DNA of 64,000 bases from Duganella zoogloeoides (GTDB lineage: Bacteria > Pseudomonadota > Gammaproteobacteria > Burkholderiales > Burkholderiaceae_D), in assembly GCF_034479515.1 (NCBI RefSeq), contig NZ_CP140152.1:3286001-3350000 (forward strand). Reading direction: 5' to 3'. This document shows positions 50,449 through 60,857 of the stretch, one piece after another. A program made the position numbers and the translations under genes. The notes beneath the pieces were generated by a model that saw only the letters and a program-made list of their open reading frames with translations, searched no databases and was not told the origin of the DNA. Every line of letters starts with the position of its first letter. Within the stretch, counting starts at the first letter, position 1.

Positions 50449-50843
50449 GATTGTTCCTTGAGAAGTTTTTCCAGCATGGCCAGTACGGTGGCCGGATCGA
50501 GTTCGAGCTGGCGCGCCTCGGCGGCCAGGCGTTCCATGGTCGGGTGTATCAATGCCATTCGCTCGGCTTCGCTCGGCGCGGCAGACCGGCGCTCGGCCAC
50601 CAGCATGCCGATGCCACGGGCGCGCGACAGCAGCCCTTCAGCTTCCAGCATGCTGTAAGCCTTGGAGACGGTCATCGGGTTGACGGCCAGCGCCAGCGCC
50701 ACCTCGCGCACCGACGGCAGCGCATCACCGGGCGCCAGCATGCCGGCCGCAACCAGGCGGCGCACCTGCTCGATCAGCTGCCGGTAGATCGGCTCGGACG
50801 AGCCGGTCGCGATTGAAAACAGCGTGGCGGTATGAGCAGTCAT
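50445..50843 (-). CDS. GntR-family repressor, YtrA-like
   Basis: 132 residues: a winged helix-turn-helix (PIYRQLIEQVRRLVAAGMLA, PSVREVALALAVNPMTVSKA) followed by only about 50 helical residues. The short C-terminal part marks the YtrA subfamily, which usually controls an adjacent ABC transporter. First gene of the exporter operon; AAGG lies four bases before the ATG. A palindrome lies right upstream, so autoregulation is likely. Confidence 0.93.
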   Translation of the reverse strand: MTAHTATLFSIATGSSEPIYRQLIEQVRRLVAAGMLAPGDALPSVREVALALAVNPMTVSKAYSMLEAEGLLSRARGIGMLVAERRSAAPSEAERMALIHPTMERLAAEARQLELDPATVLAMLEKLLKEQS

Positions 50844-50853
50844 CAGGCCTTGT

Positions 50854-50890
50854 ATTGGTGTATTAATTGGGTAATACAGTAAACACCAAT
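50854..50890. promoter_or_regulatory. Probable GntR operator/promoter of the exporter operon
   Basis: ATTGGTGT (50854-50861) and ACACCAAT (50883-50890) are perfect inverted arms, with a nested GTATTA (50860-50865) and TAATAC (50872-50877). It lies 11 bp upstream of the gntR start. On the minus strand TTGGTG and TAATAC are 17-18 bp apart and could be the promoter, so repressor binding would block it. Confidence 0.65.
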
Positions 50891-50911
50891 TAAGGTCTAG
50901 TCAACCTGTTT

Positions 50912-51160
50912 TTATTTTTCAGGGGAATCGTCGGTATTCTTGAAAGCGCCGCGCACATTGGTGACTACCAGGCACAGCTGGAGAATGATCAATGCCCAGG
51001 CCTGGTCATGCACGCCCCACGCCACCCACAGCGCATTACTCGCCAGAAAGCACCAGAAGCCGAGCTTGCGGCGCCCGTGATGCGCGGAACCGACCAGCCA
51101 GGCGGCCAGCAGGGTGACGGCCATCGCGGGCCATTGCAGCAAATTGATCCAGTCGTCCAT
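50912..51160 (-). CDS. Small membrane protein, semiSWEET/PnuC-like topology
   Basis: 82 residues from ATG 51160 (MDDWINLLQW). Three hydrophobic helices are present, with a segment KLGFWCFLASNALWVAWGV and a later NVRGAFKN that recall PQ-loop or PnuC-like half-transporters. The similarity is by eye only. It lies upstream of the GntR operator on the minus strand and divergent from the DUF421 gene. Confidence 0.6.
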   Translation of the reverse strand: MDDWINLLQWPAMAVTLLAAWLVGSAHHGRRKLGFWCFLASNALWVAWGVHDQAWALIILQLCLVVTNVRGAFKNTDDSPEK

Positions 51161-51230
51161 GCCCCAACCATAGCGACTGGTCGGGCCGCGCACTGTTAGC
51201 GAACCCACCTTCACCTGAGAAAACGATGCT

Positions 51231-51236
51231 TATAAT
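51231..51236 (+). promoter_or_regulatory. Likely -10 element of the DUF421-xthA-phosphatase-nnrD unit
   Basis: A perfect TATAAT lies 25 bp before the ATG at 51261 with a TGCT just upstream (near-extended -10). No convincing -35 is seen. Confidence 0.4.
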
Positions 51237-51260
51237 GCATGACATTGCGAGGAGATCCCC

Positions 51261-51734
51261 ATGTTCGAGCTGGACTTGCCCTGGTGGGAACTGGTGCTGC
51301 GCGCCGGCCTCATCTATATCGCCCTGCTGGTCATGATGCGCTTTACCGGCAAGCGTACGGTGGGCCAGTTCACGCCGTTCGACCTGCTGGTCGTGATGCT
51401 GCTCTCCGAAGCGGTATCGAACGGGCTGTCGGCCGGCGAAGATTCGGTCGCCGGCGCGCTCATTTCGGCCGGCACGCTGATGGTGCTTAACGCGTCGATT
51501 GCCATCGCCACGTCGCGCAGCGAAAAATTCGCCAAACTGGTCGATGGCGAAGCCGTGCTGCTGGGCCGCGATGGCCAAGTGTTCAAGGATGCCATGAAGC
51601 GCCAGCACGTTGCCAAAGGCGACTTCGAACAGGCGCTGCGCGAAGCGGACTGCCCGCTTGATAAAATGAAATATGTCTTCCTCGAAGCGAACGGCCAGAT
51701 CACCGTGCTGCGGGAAGAGTCATCATCCACATAA
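51261..51734 (+). CDS. DUF421-domain membrane protein (YetF-like)
   Basis: 157 residues. Three membrane helices (about 10-30, 38-55 and 62-82) are followed by the cytoplasmic YetF-type domain with FAKLVDGEAVLLGRDGQV and the alpha/beta tail KYVFLEANGQITVLREE. Motif RFTGKRTVGQFTPFDLLVVML is diagnostic for DUF421. Function unknown; spore-coat or germination roles apply to Bacillus homologues only. GAGGAG lies upstream of the ATG. Confidence 0.9.
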   Translation: MFELDLPWWELVLRAGLIYIALLVMMRFTGKRTVGQFTPFDLLVVMLLSEAVSNGLSAGEDSVAGALISAGTLMVLNASIAIATSRSEKFAKLVDGEAVLLGRDGQVFKDAMKRQHVAKGDFEQALREADCPLDKMKYVFLEANGQITVLREESSST

Positions 51735-51742
51735 GGAACTCC

Positions 51743-52528
51743 ATGCGCATCGCCACCTTCAATATCAACGGCATCGGCGCCCGCCTGCCGGCCCTGCTGC
51801 AATGGCTGCAAGAAACCCAGCCCGACGTGGTCTGCCTGCAAGAGCTGAAAGCGCCGCAGGAAAAATTTCCAGAAGCGGCCCTCCAGGAAATCGGCTACGA
51901 GGCCATCTGGCACGGCCAGAAAAGCTGGAACGGCGTGGCCATTCTGGCGCGCGGCGTCAAACCGATCGAAGTCGGACGCGGCCTGCCCGGCGATTCCGAA
52001 GATGAACAGAGCCGCTATATCGAGGCCGTGGTCAACGGCGTGCTGATTTGCGGCCTGTACCTGCCCAACGGCAACCCGGCGCCCGGCCCCAAGTTCGATT
52101 ACAAGCTCAAATGGTTCGAGCGCCTGATCGCGCACGCGGCCGGCCTGATGGAAGCGGGTACGCCCACCGTGATCGCCGGCGATTTCAATGTCATGCCCAC
52201 CGACCTCGACGTGTACAAGCCGGAGCGCTGGCTTGATGACGCCCTGTTCCGCCCCGAAACGCGCGACGCCTTCCACCGCCTGGTGGCGCAAGGCTGGACC
52301 GACGCCCTGCGCACCATGCACCCGGGCGAAAAAATCTACACGTTCTGGGATTACTTCCGCAACGCGTACGGGCGCGATGCCGGCATCCGTATCGACCATT
52401 TGCTGCTGAGCCCGGGCCTGGCGCCGCACCTGAAAAAGGCCGAAGTGGACCGCGACGTCCGCGGCCGCGAAAAGCCCAGCGACCACGCACCGGTATGGAT
52501 AGAACTCGACCTCGACGGAGACCATTGA
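51743..52528 (+). CDS. xthA: Exodeoxyribonuclease III
   Basis: 261 residues with AAGGA before the ATG. The exonuclease/endonuclease/phosphatase motifs are present: ATFNINGI with Asn7, QELK with Glu34, GDFNVMPTDLD and the C-terminal SDHAPVW. The IRIDHLLLSP and TFWDYFRNAYG segments mark the ExoIII/AP-endonuclease group. It repairs abasic sites. It overlaps the next gene by one base (TGATG). Confidence 0.95.
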   Translation: MRIATFNINGIGARLPALLQWLQETQPDVVCLQELKAPQEKFPEAALQEIGYEAIWHGQKSWNGVAILARGVKPIEVGRGLPGDSEDEQSRYIEAVVNGVLICGLYLPNGNPAPGPKFDYKLKWFERLIAHAAGLMEAGTPTVIAGDFNVMPTDLDVYKPERWLDDALFRPETRDAFHRLVAQGWTDALRTMHPGEKIYTFWDYFRNAYGRDAGIRIDHLLLSPGLAPHLKKAEVDRDVRGREKPSDHAPVWIELDLDGDH

Positions 52529-53349
52529 TGGGCATACTCACAGACCAGCCGGATGACGACGTCGCCGACCTTTTTACCGACACGCCAGTGCAGAAGTGGC
52601 CACAGAAAATCTGGCTGGTGCGCCATGGCCAGAGCGCCGGCAACGTCGCGCGCGATGCCGCCGAAGCGGCGCAGTTGCACCTGATCGACATCGCCGACCG
52701 CGACATGGACGTGCCGCTGTCCGAGCTGGGCAAGCGCCAGGCCGAGGCCATGAGCCACTGGTTCCGGGCACTGGGCCCGGACGGCCAGCCCACCGTGGTG
52801 CTGTACTCGCCCTACGTGCGCGCCCGCGCCACCGCCGCTGCGGTCATCGACAAGGTGGGCCGCGACAACCTGGTGGCGTCGGTGGTGGACGAGCGCTTGC
52901 GCGAAAAGGAATTCGGCATCCTCGACCGCCTCACTCCCCTGGGCATCCATGACAAGTATCCGGAACTGGCCGAGCAGCGCCAGCACGTGGGCAAATTCTA
53001 TTTTCGTCCGCCCGGCGGCGAGAGCTGGTGCGACGTCATCCTGCGCCTGCGCAGCGCGCTCGACACCATCATCCGCGAGTACCGCGGCGAACGGGTGCTG
53101 ATCGTGGGCCACCAGGTGATCGTCAACTGCTTCCGCTACCTGCTCGAACGCATGGATGAAGAAACCATCCTGGCGATCGACCGCGAGGCCGATGTGCCCA
53201 ACTGCGGCATTACCGAATATCGCTACGATCCCTCCCTGGGCAGGCACGGCAAGCTGGTACTGGTACAGGCCAATTTCGTCGCGCCGCTCGAAGACACCGG
53301 CACGCCCGTCACCGACCAGCCGGACATGCCGGCTGCGCCCAAGTCATGA
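52528..53349 (+). CDS. Histidine phosphatase (phosphoglycerate mutase-like) family protein
   Basis: 273 residues. WLVRHGQSAGN carries the catalytic RHG (Arg32, His33). SPYVRARATA and, later, LIVGHQVIVNCFRY give the second arginine and the second histidine of the branch-1 fold. Two insertions in the middle (HLIDIADRDMDVPLSELG, RQHVGKFYFRPPGGESW) fit broad-specificity phosphatases. The substrate is unknown. Its stop overlaps the nnrD start by four bases. Confidence 0.9.
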   Translation: MGILTDQPDDDVADLFTDTPVQKWPQKIWLVRHGQSAGNVARDAAEAAQLHLIDIADRDMDVPLSELGKRQAEAMSHWFRALGPDGQPTVVLYSPYVRARATAAAVIDKVGRDNLVASVVDERLREKEFGILDRLTPLGIHDKYPELAEQRQHVGKFYFRPPGGESWCDVILRLRSALDTIIREYRGERVLIVGHQVIVNCFRYLLERMDEETILAIDREADVPNCGITEYRYDPSLGRHGKLVLVQANFVAPLEDTGTPVTDQPDMPAAPKS

Positions 53350-54308
53350 ACGCCCCGGCCGAACACGCTGGCGGCGGCACGGCTGCCGAAGCTGTGCACG
53401 ACATCACGGCCGGCATGCTGCGCGACTGGCCGCTGCCCATGCCGGGCGCGCACGCCGACAAGGAAGTGCGCGGCCACGTGCTGATCGTGGCCGGTTCGCG
53501 CGAAATGCCGGGCGCCCTGCTGCTGGCCGCCACCGCCGCCCTGCGCGCGGGCGCCGGCAAGCTGACCATCGCCACCGCTGCCAGCGTGACGGCGGCGCTG
53601 GGCGTGGCGTTGCCGGAAGCGCGGGTGATCGGGCTGGAGGAAACACCGGAGGGCGGACTGCGTGCACGAACGCCGACCGACTCAGCCGATGCAGCCGATG
53701 CAGCCTCAGTGATGCCAGCGCTGCAGCAAGCGTGCGAACGCGCCAGCGCCATCCTGATCGGTCCCGGCATGCAGGACAAGCAGGCCTGCGCCGCGCTGGT
53801 GGCAGCGCTGCTGCCCTGCTGCGGCAAGGCTCCGGTGATCCTGGACGCGGGCGCCATGTGCGTAGCAGGCGGTGACGACTGCATGCGCTTCGACACGCCG
53901 GTGCTGCTCACGCCTCACGCGGGGGAGCTGGCCGGACTGACCGGCGAAGACAAACAGCACATCGCCGCCGATCCGCAGGCGGCAGCGCGCGCAGCGGCGC
54001 AGCGGCTGAACGCGGTGGTAGCTCTCAAGGGCTCGACGACCATCATCACCGCACCCGATGGCGGCACGTGGTCGCACACGGGCGGCAATACCGGGCTGGC
54101 GATATCAGGATCGGGGGATGTACTGGCAGGATTGATCGCCGGCCTGGCTGCACGCGGCGCCACGCTGGAGCAAGCGGCTGCCTGGGGCGTGGCCTTGCAC
54201 GCGATGGCCGGCGAACAGCTATCGCTGCGCCACGGCCCGCTCGGCTACCTGGCCCGCGAAATCAGCACCGAGGTGCCGGCGCTGCTGCGGGCGTTGTCGG
54301 CGCATTGA
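53346..54308 (+). CDS. nnrD: ADP/ATP-dependent NAD(P)H-hydrate dehydratase
   Basis: 320 residues, longer than the usual near-280. It has the ribokinase-like YjeF C-terminal domain: GHVLIVAGSREMPGALLLAA at about 43, TPHAGELAGLTG, and GDVLAGLIAGLAARG near the C terminus with the catalytic Asp. No N-terminal epimerase (NnrE) domain is present, so the epimerase must be elsewhere. It repairs damaged NADHX and NADPHX. A Thr/Asp/Ala-rich stretch around 108-120 (PTDSADAADAAS) looks like a low-complexity insertion. Confidence 0.93.
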   Translation: MNAPAEHAGGGTAAEAVHDITAGMLRDWPLPMPGAHADKEVRGHVLIVAGSREMPGALLLAATAALRAGAGKLTIATAASVTAALGVALPEARVIGLEETPEGGLRARTPTDSADAADAASVMPALQQACERASAILIGPGMQDKQACAALVAALLPCCGKAPVILDAGAMCVAGGDDCMRFDTPVLLTPHAGELAGLTGEDKQHIAADPQAAARAAAQRLNAVVALKGSTTIITAPDGGTWSHTGGNTGLAISGSGDVLAGLIAGLAARGATLEQAAAWGVALHAMAGEQLSLRHGPLGYLAREISTEVPALLRALSAH

Positions 54309-54317
54309 CGAAATTGG

Positions 54318-54411
54318 ATTCCCGCCTGCGCGGGAATGACGAAATACCTGCCAGTGGTACTGTTAATTTTACCGCTCTCCGGAGCGCCGTCATTCCCGCG
54401 CAGGCGGGCCA
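54318..54411. repeat. Pair of dRS3-like palindromes between nnrD and prfC
   Basis: ATTCCCGCCTGCGCGGGAAT (54318-54337) and a second copy at 54392-54411 with a degenerate right end lie in inverted orientation. CCCGCCTGCGCGGGAATGACG (21 bases, 54321-54341) is exactly complementary to 54388-54408. The pair could form a 21-bp stem between two convergent genes and act as a bidirectional barrier. Confidence 0.9.
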
Positions 54412-54416
54412 AGTGC

Positions 54417-56105
54417 TTACACCAGCTTGGCCGAATGCTCGCGCGTGGCATGGAACTGCAGCTTCGGCCAGCGTTCCTGCGTCAGGCGCAGGTTGACGCC
54501 CGAGGTGGCCAGGTAGGCCAGGTTGCCGGCGGCGTCGTAGGCGACGTTGTGGCCCAGCGCGTCTTCGAAGTCGGCCAGTGCCTTCTTGTCGTCGCTCGAC
54601 ACCCAGCGCGCGCTGCTGATGCTCGTGCCTTCGAACACGGCATCGACGCCATATTCGTTGAGCAGGCGGCTTGCCACCACCTCGAACTGCAGCACGCCGA
54701 CCGCGCCCAGTACCAGCTCGCCGCCCTGCACCGGCTTGAAGACCTGTACCGCGCCCTCTTCGCCCAGTTGCTGCAAGCCCTTGTGCAGCTGCTTGATCTT
54801 CAGCGGATTGCGGATGCGCACCGAGCGGAAGAAGTCCGGCGCGAAGTACGGAATGCCGGTAAAGGTCAGCATCTCGCCTTCGGAAAAACTGTCGCCGATC
54901 TGCATATTGCCGTGGTTGGGCAGGCCGATGATGTCGCCGGCGTAGGCCTCTTCCACCTGCTCGCGCGACGATGCCATGAAGGTCACCACCGACGATACCT
55001 TGATCTCGCGGCCCAGGCGCAAATGCTTGACCTTCATGCCGCGCTCGAAACGTCCCGAGCACACGCGCAGGAAGGCGATGCGGTCGCGGTGAGCCGGGTC
55101 CATATTGGCCTGGATCTTGAACACGAAGCCGGTAAACGGCTGCTCTTTCGGATCGACCTCGCGCACGGTGGCGTTGCGTTCGCGCGGGGCCGGAGCCCAG
55201 TCCACCAGCGCCGACAGAATCTCGCGCACGCCGAAGTTGTTGATGGCGGAGCCGAAGAACACGGGCGTCTGCACGCCGGCCAGGAATTCTTCGAGGTCGA
55301 ACGGGTGCGATGCGCCCTTCACCAGTTCCACTTCCATGCGCAGCTGATCCATCTCGAGCGGGAACATCTCCTGCAGGCGCGGATTGTCGATGCCTTCGAT
55401 CAGTTCGAACGCGCCATCGGCTTTTTCTTCACCAGCCTTGAACAGCATGATGGTGTCGTTGAGCAGGTGGTACACGCCGCGGAAGTTCTTGCCCATGCCG
55501 ATCGGCCAGGTCACCGGCGCGCACTGGATTTTCAATACCGATTCCAGCTCGTCGAGCAGTTCCAGCGGATCGCGGGTTTCGCGGTCCATCTTGTTCATGA
55601 ACGTGACGATCGGCGTATTGCGCATGCGGCAGACGTCGAGCAGCTTGATGGTCTGCGCTTCCACGCCCTTGGCGGCATCGATCACCATCAGCGCCGAGTC
55701 CACGGCGGTCAGCACGCGGTAGGTATCTTCCGAGAAGTCCTGGTGGCCGGGGGTGTCGAGCAGGTTGACCACGTGGTCGCGGAACTCGAACTGCATCACC
55801 GACGAGGCGACCGAAATGCCGCGCTGCTTCTCGATTTCCATCCAGTCGGACGTGGCGTGGCGGCCCGATTTACGGGCTTTCACGGTACCGGCCATCTGGA
55901 TCGCACCCGAGAAGAGCAGCAGCTTTTCGGTCAGCGTGGTCTTACCCGCGTCCGGGTGGGAGATGATGCCGAAGGTGCGGCGGCGCAGCACTTCGCGCGC
56001 GATCAGCGCCGGCGTCTTGGCGCTGGCGGCGCTGGCAGACGGGGCGCCGTCGTCGTTAATCTCGCTGTTATTCTCGGGTATTACGTTTTCGATATCGTTG
56101 GACAT
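54417..56105 (-). CDS. prfC: Peptide chain release factor 3
   Basis: 562 residues from ATG 56105 ([10 protein letters not shown]). The first about 35 residues are an acidic, variable tail absent from the E. coli protein (529). The GTPase motifs follow: [12 protein letters not shown] (G1), the [10 protein letters not shown] switch, [14 protein letters not shown] (G3) and NKMDRETRD (G4). It recycles RF1/RF2 after termination. Convergent with nnrD across the paired repeats. The tail is unlike the rest in base use but in frame. Confidence 0.95.
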   Translation of the reverse strand: MSNDIENVIPENNSEINDDGAPSASAASAKTPALIAREVLRRRTFGIISHPDAGKTTLTEKLLLFSGAIQMAGTVKARKSGRHATSDWMEIEKQRGISVASSVMQFEFRDHVVNLLDTPGHQDFSEDTYRVLTAVDSALMVIDAAKGVEAQTIKLLDVCRMRNTPIVTFMNKMDRETRDPLELLDELESVLKIQCAPVTWPIGMGKNFRGVYHLLNDTIMLFKAGEEKADGAFELIEGIDNPRLQEMFPLEMDQLRMEVELVKGASHPFDLEEFLAGVQTPVFFGSAINNFGVREILSALVDWAPAPRERNATVREVDPKEQPFTGFVFKIQANMDPAHRDRIAFLRVCSGRFERGMKVKHLRLGREIKVSSVVTFMASSREQVEEAYAGDIIGLPNHGNMQIGDSFSEGEMLTFTGIPYFAPDFFRSVRIRNPLKIKQLHKGLQQLGEEGAVQVFKPVQGGELVLGAVGVLQFEVVASRLLNEYGVDAVFEGTSISSARWVSSDDKKALADFEDALGHNVAYDAAGNLAYLATSGVNLRLTQERWPKLQFHATREHSAKLV

Positions 56106-56184
56106 GTTAGCGATCTGGGGCGGGTTCTGCAAAACCCTCGATTTTACCGATACTTCGCCACCCCGTGTGAACTTTCCAACCACT

Positions 56185-59100
56185 CTACTCGCCCCTGACT
56201 CTGCGCCACCCCACGCGGTGCGCCTCGGCCGACACCTCCTCCACCCCGCGATCGGTCTTTTTGCTGCCATCGGCCAGCGTGGTGATGATTTTTTGCTGGC
56301 CATCGGGCAGCCGCACCACGATATACCCCACCGCCGCCGAGGCGCTCGACAGCGTAACACCCGCCGGGTAGCTGCGCACCGAATGGCCGTTGCACACGTT
56401 GAGCTGGTACAGATTGCTCGAGCCGCCCACCGAGCACGAAGACGACGACGTCGGCATATTGGTCACCAGGTTGGCCACGCCGCTGATGATCTGCGGGTCG
56501 AGGTTCATCCGTTCGCCGGCGTTGAGCGAAAAATCGAGGTACCAGCCGTCGCGCTGGGCCAGGTCCACCGCGTTGTCGGTGATCGCATAGGTCGCGGAAT
56601 TGGTGCCGTCGTTGGACAAACTCAGGGACTGCCGCACCATGGTCGAGCCGCGCACGTTGACGGTGGCGCCGCTGTCCTTGACCACGTACAGGCTCTGGAG
56701 ATCGGTGTTTGACGTATCGGGAATATCGAGCAGCCGCCCCGTGCCGAAGAGGACCATGCGCATGCCCTGCAGCACGGTACTGGTCACGCCGTTGCTGGTA
56801 CTGGTGGCCGGCACGCCGCACAGCGTGACGTCGGGCCGGGTGGTGATCGGCTTCAGCGCGCCCGCGTCGCCCATCTTGAGCACCGCCACCGCGCCGCTGG
56901 TGGCAGTAAAATCGAAGCGCCACATCTGGCCCAGCAGATCGCCGCCGTACACGTAGGTCGCACGCGGATCGGTGGCCGGGTCGTTCGAGATCGCCGTGAT
57001 GCGCGCCAGCCCCGAGGGCGTGGTGGTGTCGCCAGAACCGGTGGGGACTTTTTTCAGCAGCTCGCCCGTGTACGCATCGAGCACGTACAGATAGCCCTTG
57101 CCGTCGCCGCCGGCCACGCCGTCGATGCCGGGCACGTTGTTGTAGCCGGACGTGAGGAACACCACCCAGCGGCCGTCGGCCAGCGTGCCGAATTGCGGAT
57201 TGCCGAAAGTGAGGCCGATGTCGGCATCGCTGTGCGCGCACACGCTGGCGTCGGCGCAGAACTCCCACAGCTGCTTGGGCGCCGAATGCGTGTCGGTGAT
57301 GTCGAGCGCATAGTAGCCACGCCCACCGGCGTTCAGGCCCGCCACCAGGACCGTGCGCCACTGCTTGCCGGCGCCAATGGTCACCTTGATGTCCGCCACC
57401 TCGGGCGAGCCGTCGGTGGTGTACTGGTGGTTGGTGCCGTAGGTGCTGCTCGCAAGGCCGGGCAGTTTTTTCATGGTAATGCGCGGCACGTAAGCCCACA
57501 GCTCGTTGCCGCTGGCGCCATCGAACGCGTGGACCATGCCGTCGTTGGCGGCGACGAACACCGCGCCGCGCCGGAACAGGGGGTTGCCGGGGTCGGTGCG
57601 GGCGTCCTTGAAAGCGTCGTAGCTGGTGTCCGGGTAGTCGGCCAGCGGCGCGCGCACATAGGCCGGCTTCGACGAGGCGATATCACCGAGCACGATCGGC
57701 AGCGGGCCGGTGGCGCCGGCGGGCGTGGTGGGCGTGATGCTGTAGGCGCGGTAGCGGATATCGTCGGCATACTGCTGCTGGCCGCGCAGCCAGTTGACCA
57801 TGTTGGTGCCGTCGTTGACGATGGCCTTGTCGGCGGTGGACAGCTGCGTGCATTGCGCCAGCACGCCGCACTTGTTACTGAACCAGCCGGCCATGGCGCC
57901 GCTCATGTTGGCAAAGGTGAACGGCACCGTGTCGCTGCCGGCCACCCCGCCGGCATTCATCATGACGATGGTGCGCGCGTCGGTGGCGGCGGCCACCTGC
58001 CGGCCCAGCGTGCTGTGGCTGCTCCAGACCGGCGCCGTGTTGGCCGTGCCGTCGGTGATGTCGATCTTCTGGTCCAGCAGCTCGCCGAACCATTTGACGG
58101 TGGTGAAGGTGCTGGAAAAGATATCGTTGTCGGACTGGGTGACATTGGGGGTGGACGTGGCGGCAGCGGCTGCCGCCCCGGTGCGGATCTGCATGTTCGA
58201 CAGCGCTTCGCTCAAGCCGTTGACCACGTCGCGCGGCTCCTGCGCGCTGAAGTATTTGCCATGACCATTGATGGCGGCGTGCCACAGGTCGTCCACCCGC
58301 TCCTGCACCGTATTGGCCGACACGCCGGTCTGCGGATCGGGCCACACGTACGGGCCGTTGTTGTTCCACGGGCAACCGGTAGCGGCAGCCGTGATCAGGT
58401 TGTAGAAATCGCCGCCGGTGCGCGGCGCCTTGTCGTAATTGGGCTCGTACGTCATCACGCCGTCCACGCCCAGGCCGAGGGTGTAGGTGTTCATGTGCAG
58501 GTGGGTATTTTCGCCGGCGCCGGCCGGCACCGAGCCGGGCTTGGTCATGTCTTCGAGCTCCGGCCGCAGCGACGTGGTGCCGGTGCTCGAGCCGCCGTTA
58601 TACCAGTGCAGCGCCACGTCCGAGATCGACGGCTGCGCCTGCACCCGCGCATCGACGCAGCCGCGCGCCTGGGTGCAGAAACGCGACGGGTTTTCCACGT
58701 TGTCGTTGTTGCGGACGTTGGCGGTGCTGCTGCCGTTCCAGTAGCCGTCGGTGGTCAGTATCAAAAAATTCTGCTGGCACGGGTACTGTACTACCTCGGC
58801 CCCCTTGTCGTACGCATACGGCGACAGGTTGGCAAACATGCGGCCCACGTTGTCCATCGCGGTGCGGATCGGCGTGGCGCCCGACGAGGTGGTGTTGTAC
58901 AGCAGCGAATACCAGCTCTCGCGCGCGCTGCCGGTGAAGTCGGCCGGTTTCAGGTCGATGGCGCCGCCCGCCCCTGCCGTCGATAATTTGACGTAGCCCA
59001 CCTTGTAGTTGCTGGTGATCGGCGAAAACGCGATGCCCAGCGACGTCTTCATCATTTGCAGCCGGCTCTTGTAGTACACATACCAGTTGGCGAAGTTGGT

Positions 59101-60855
59101 CATCTCCTCGGCATAGGTGCAACTGGCGCCGGCACAGTCGATGCGGTCGGCCGCCTTGGGATAGGTACGGCCGCTGACGATGTTGACCCGCACGAACGGA
59201 TTGGGCGCGCCGAGGCCACCCGAGATCGACGCGGTGCTGGTGGGTATGGCGTCGTTGACGGCCGGCGCATAACCGCTGGTGGCGCCGCGCACCCAGCTCA
59301 AGCCGCCCTGGTTGTCGATGGTGAAATTGCTGATCGCCGCGTTGTTGGACGTAACGCCGTAGTTGATCAGGCAGACATTGCTGCTGGACAGGCCCGGGCA
59401 CAGCGCATTGCCGCCGATGTAGGCGCGGATATTGCCGCTGGTGCCGATTTTGCCGGCAATCGCATTGGCGACATAAGCCGGGCTGCGGTTGCGGCCCAGG
59501 TCCAGGTAGCTCGGGTTGCTGAAGACGCTGTTGCCGATCAGCGTGGTGGAACCGAGCGCCAGGTTGCGCACCACGGCGTTCTGGCTGGTCGAGGTATTCG
59601 AGCCTGAAAACGTGATCACCGAGCGCGCCGGCGTGGCGCTGGCCACCTGCACCTGCGGCGAATCCACCGTCAGCCCCCACCCCTGACGGCTGAGATCGTT
59701 CACCACCACGCAGTTGGTCAGGCTCTTGGTGTTGCCCACGCAAATCAGGGGTACGACGGCCACGACATTCTCGGCGCCGATGGTGATGCCGAACAGGCTG
59801 CATGCAGGCACGGTCGATTGGCCGGTCGGTGTTTTCACGCATGCATACATCTGCCGCAACGCGTTGTTGGGCGTGGCGATGATGGCTGCCGCCAGGGCGC
59901 TTGCCATGGTTTGCTGCTTGAACGCGGTGTTGGTGCCGGTAGGCGCTGTGACGGTGTTGGCGATCAGCTCGCTGGTGTTGCCCTGGGAATCGGTCAACGT
60001 CACGCCACTGATGCCCAGCGACGTGGCGGTGGCCGAGGCGCCGATGGAAATGGTGCCGTAGGCGGCCAGCGCCCCGCTCGGCTGAGAATAGGCCGGATAG
60101 ATAAAATTGCCCACGCGCTTGCCCTGGCATTGCGTCAGTTGGCGGTCGCTGCACCAGCGCACCTTCACCGGCACCGGGTAGCCGGGCGGCGCGTTGGCGC
60201 CGATGGCGGTCGAAACGCAGCTGCGCAGGGTGTCGTCGGCGCAGTACTGGCCCACGCCGATGGTGTAGTAGTACGGGCCGGTGGTGGTGGCGTACGGCGT
60301 CTGGTACAGCAGGTCCGGGTAGGTATAGCTGGAGGTGTTGGTCTGGCAGGTCAGCGTGTTGTTGATGATCACGCACCAGCGCAGGTCGGGAAAACCGGTG
60401 ACCAGGTTGATGTTGCTGCTGACGCTGTTGCCGGCCAGGTCGGCGCGGCTGACGCCGTAACCGTCGCCGCTCACCGACGTCCAGTCCCGCGTGTTGGCGG
60501 CGTTTTGCACCGGATAGGCGCTGCCATCGGCACGCACCGGCACCGCGTAGCGAATCTGCGGGTTGTAGTACTGCTTGTTGAAGTCCGGGCTCATGAATGG
60601 CGGATGGCCGACCGCGCAGGCCATCACGCCGAAAGCGAGACTGTAGCTGCTGCGGCAAATGTTGTCGTTGACGTAGTCGGGCGTATAGGTCTGGTCCATC
60701 GAGCCGGAGTTGTCGAATAACAGCATCAGGTTGGGCTTGACGGTACCGGTGCCGGTGATATTGAGCAGCGGCACCTGGGCGATCTGGGTTTGCGCGGCCA
60801 TCGCGGACCAGGGCGCCAGCGCCAGCAGAAGCAGAGGTCGAAGCAAATGTTTCAT
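56185..60855 (-). CDS. pilY1: Type IV pilus tip/adhesin protein PilY1
   Basis: About 1556 residues from ATG 60855, which has AGGA eight bases upstream; the ATG at 60861 overlaps the pilX stop but is too close to the same site. A signal peptide ends SAMAA. A von Willebrand A-type MIDAS FDNSGSM lies near residue 48-53. A long beta-rich insertion of roughly 500 residues separates it from the remaining vWA-like part ([20 protein letters not shown]). The C-terminal third is the PilY1 beta-propeller ([38 protein letters not shown]). It caps and regulates pilus extension and adhesion. Last gene of the minor-pilin operon. Confidence 0.95.
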   Translation of the reverse strand: MKHLLRPLLLLALAPWSAMAAQTQIAQVPLLNITGTGTVKPNLMLLFDNSGSMDQTYTPDYVNDNICRSSYSLAFGVMACAVGHPPFMSPDFNKQYYNPQIRYAVPVRADGSAYPVQNAANTRDWTSVSGDGYGVSRADLAGNSVSSNINLVTGFPDLRWCVIINNTLTCQTNTSSYTYPDLLYQTPYATTTGPYYYTIGVGQYCADDTLRSCVSTAIGANAPPGYPVPVKVRWCSDRQLTQCQGKRVGNFIYPAYSQPSGALAAYGTISIGASATATSLGISGVTLTDSQGNTSELIANTVTAPTGTNTAFKQQTMASALAAAIIATPNNALRQMYACVKTPTGQSTVPACSLFGITIGAENVVAVVPLICVGNTKSLTNCVVVNDLSRQGWGLTVDSPQVQVASATPARSVITFSGSNTSTSQNAVVRNLALGSTTLIGNSVFSNPSYLDLGRNRSPAYVANAIAGKIGTSGNIRAYIGGNALCPGLSSSNVCLINYGVTSNNAAISNFTIDNQGGLSWVRGATSGYAPAVNDAIPTSTASISGGLGAPNPFVRVNIVSGRTYPKAADRIDCAGASCTYAEEMTNFANWYVYYKSRLQMMKTSLGIAFSPITSNYKVGYVKLSTAGAGGAIDLKPADFTGSARESWYSLLYNTTSSGATPIRTAMDNVGRMFANLSPYAYDKGAEVVQYPCQQNFLILTTDGYWNGSSTANVRNNDNVENPSRFCTQARGCVDARVQAQPSISDVALHWYNGGSSTGTTSLRPELEDMTKPGSVPAGAGENTHLHMNTYTLGLGVDGVMTYEPNYDKAPRTGGDFYNLITAAATGCPWNNNGPYVWPDPQTGVSANTVQERVDDLWHAAINGHGKYFSAQEPRDVVNGLSEALSNMQIRTGAAAAAATSTPNVTQSDNDIFSSTFTTVKWFGELLDQKIDITDGTANTAPVWSSHSTLGRQVAAATDARTIVMMNAGGVAGSDTVPFTFANMSGAMAGWFSNKCGVLAQCTQLSTADKAIVNDGTNMVNWLRGQQQYADDIRYRAYSITPTTPAGATGPLPIVLGDIASSKPAYVRAPLADYPDTSYDAFKDARTDPGNPLFRRGAVFVAANDGMVHAFDGASGNELWAYVPRITMKKLPGLASSTYGTNHQYTTDGSPEVADIKVTIGAGKQWRTVLVAGLNAGGRGYYALDITDTHSAPKQLWEFCADASVCAHSDADIGLTFGNPQFGTLADGRWVVFLTSGYNNVPGIDGVAGGDGKGYLYVLDAYTGELLKKVPTGSGDTTTPSGLARITAISNDPATDPRATYVYGGDLLGQMWRFDFTATSGAVAVLKMGDAGALKPITTRPDVTLCGVPATSTSNGVTSTVLQGMRMVLFGTGRLLDIPDTSNTDLQSLYVVKDSGATVNVRGSTMVRQSLSLSNDGTNSATYAITDNAVDLAQRDGWYLDFSLNAGERMNLDPQIISGVANLVTNMPTSSSSCSVGGSSNLYQLNVCNGHSVRSYPAGVTLSSASAAVGYIVVRLPDGQQKIITTLADGSKKTDRGVEEVSAEAHRVGWRRVRGE

Positions 60856-60857
60856 GA

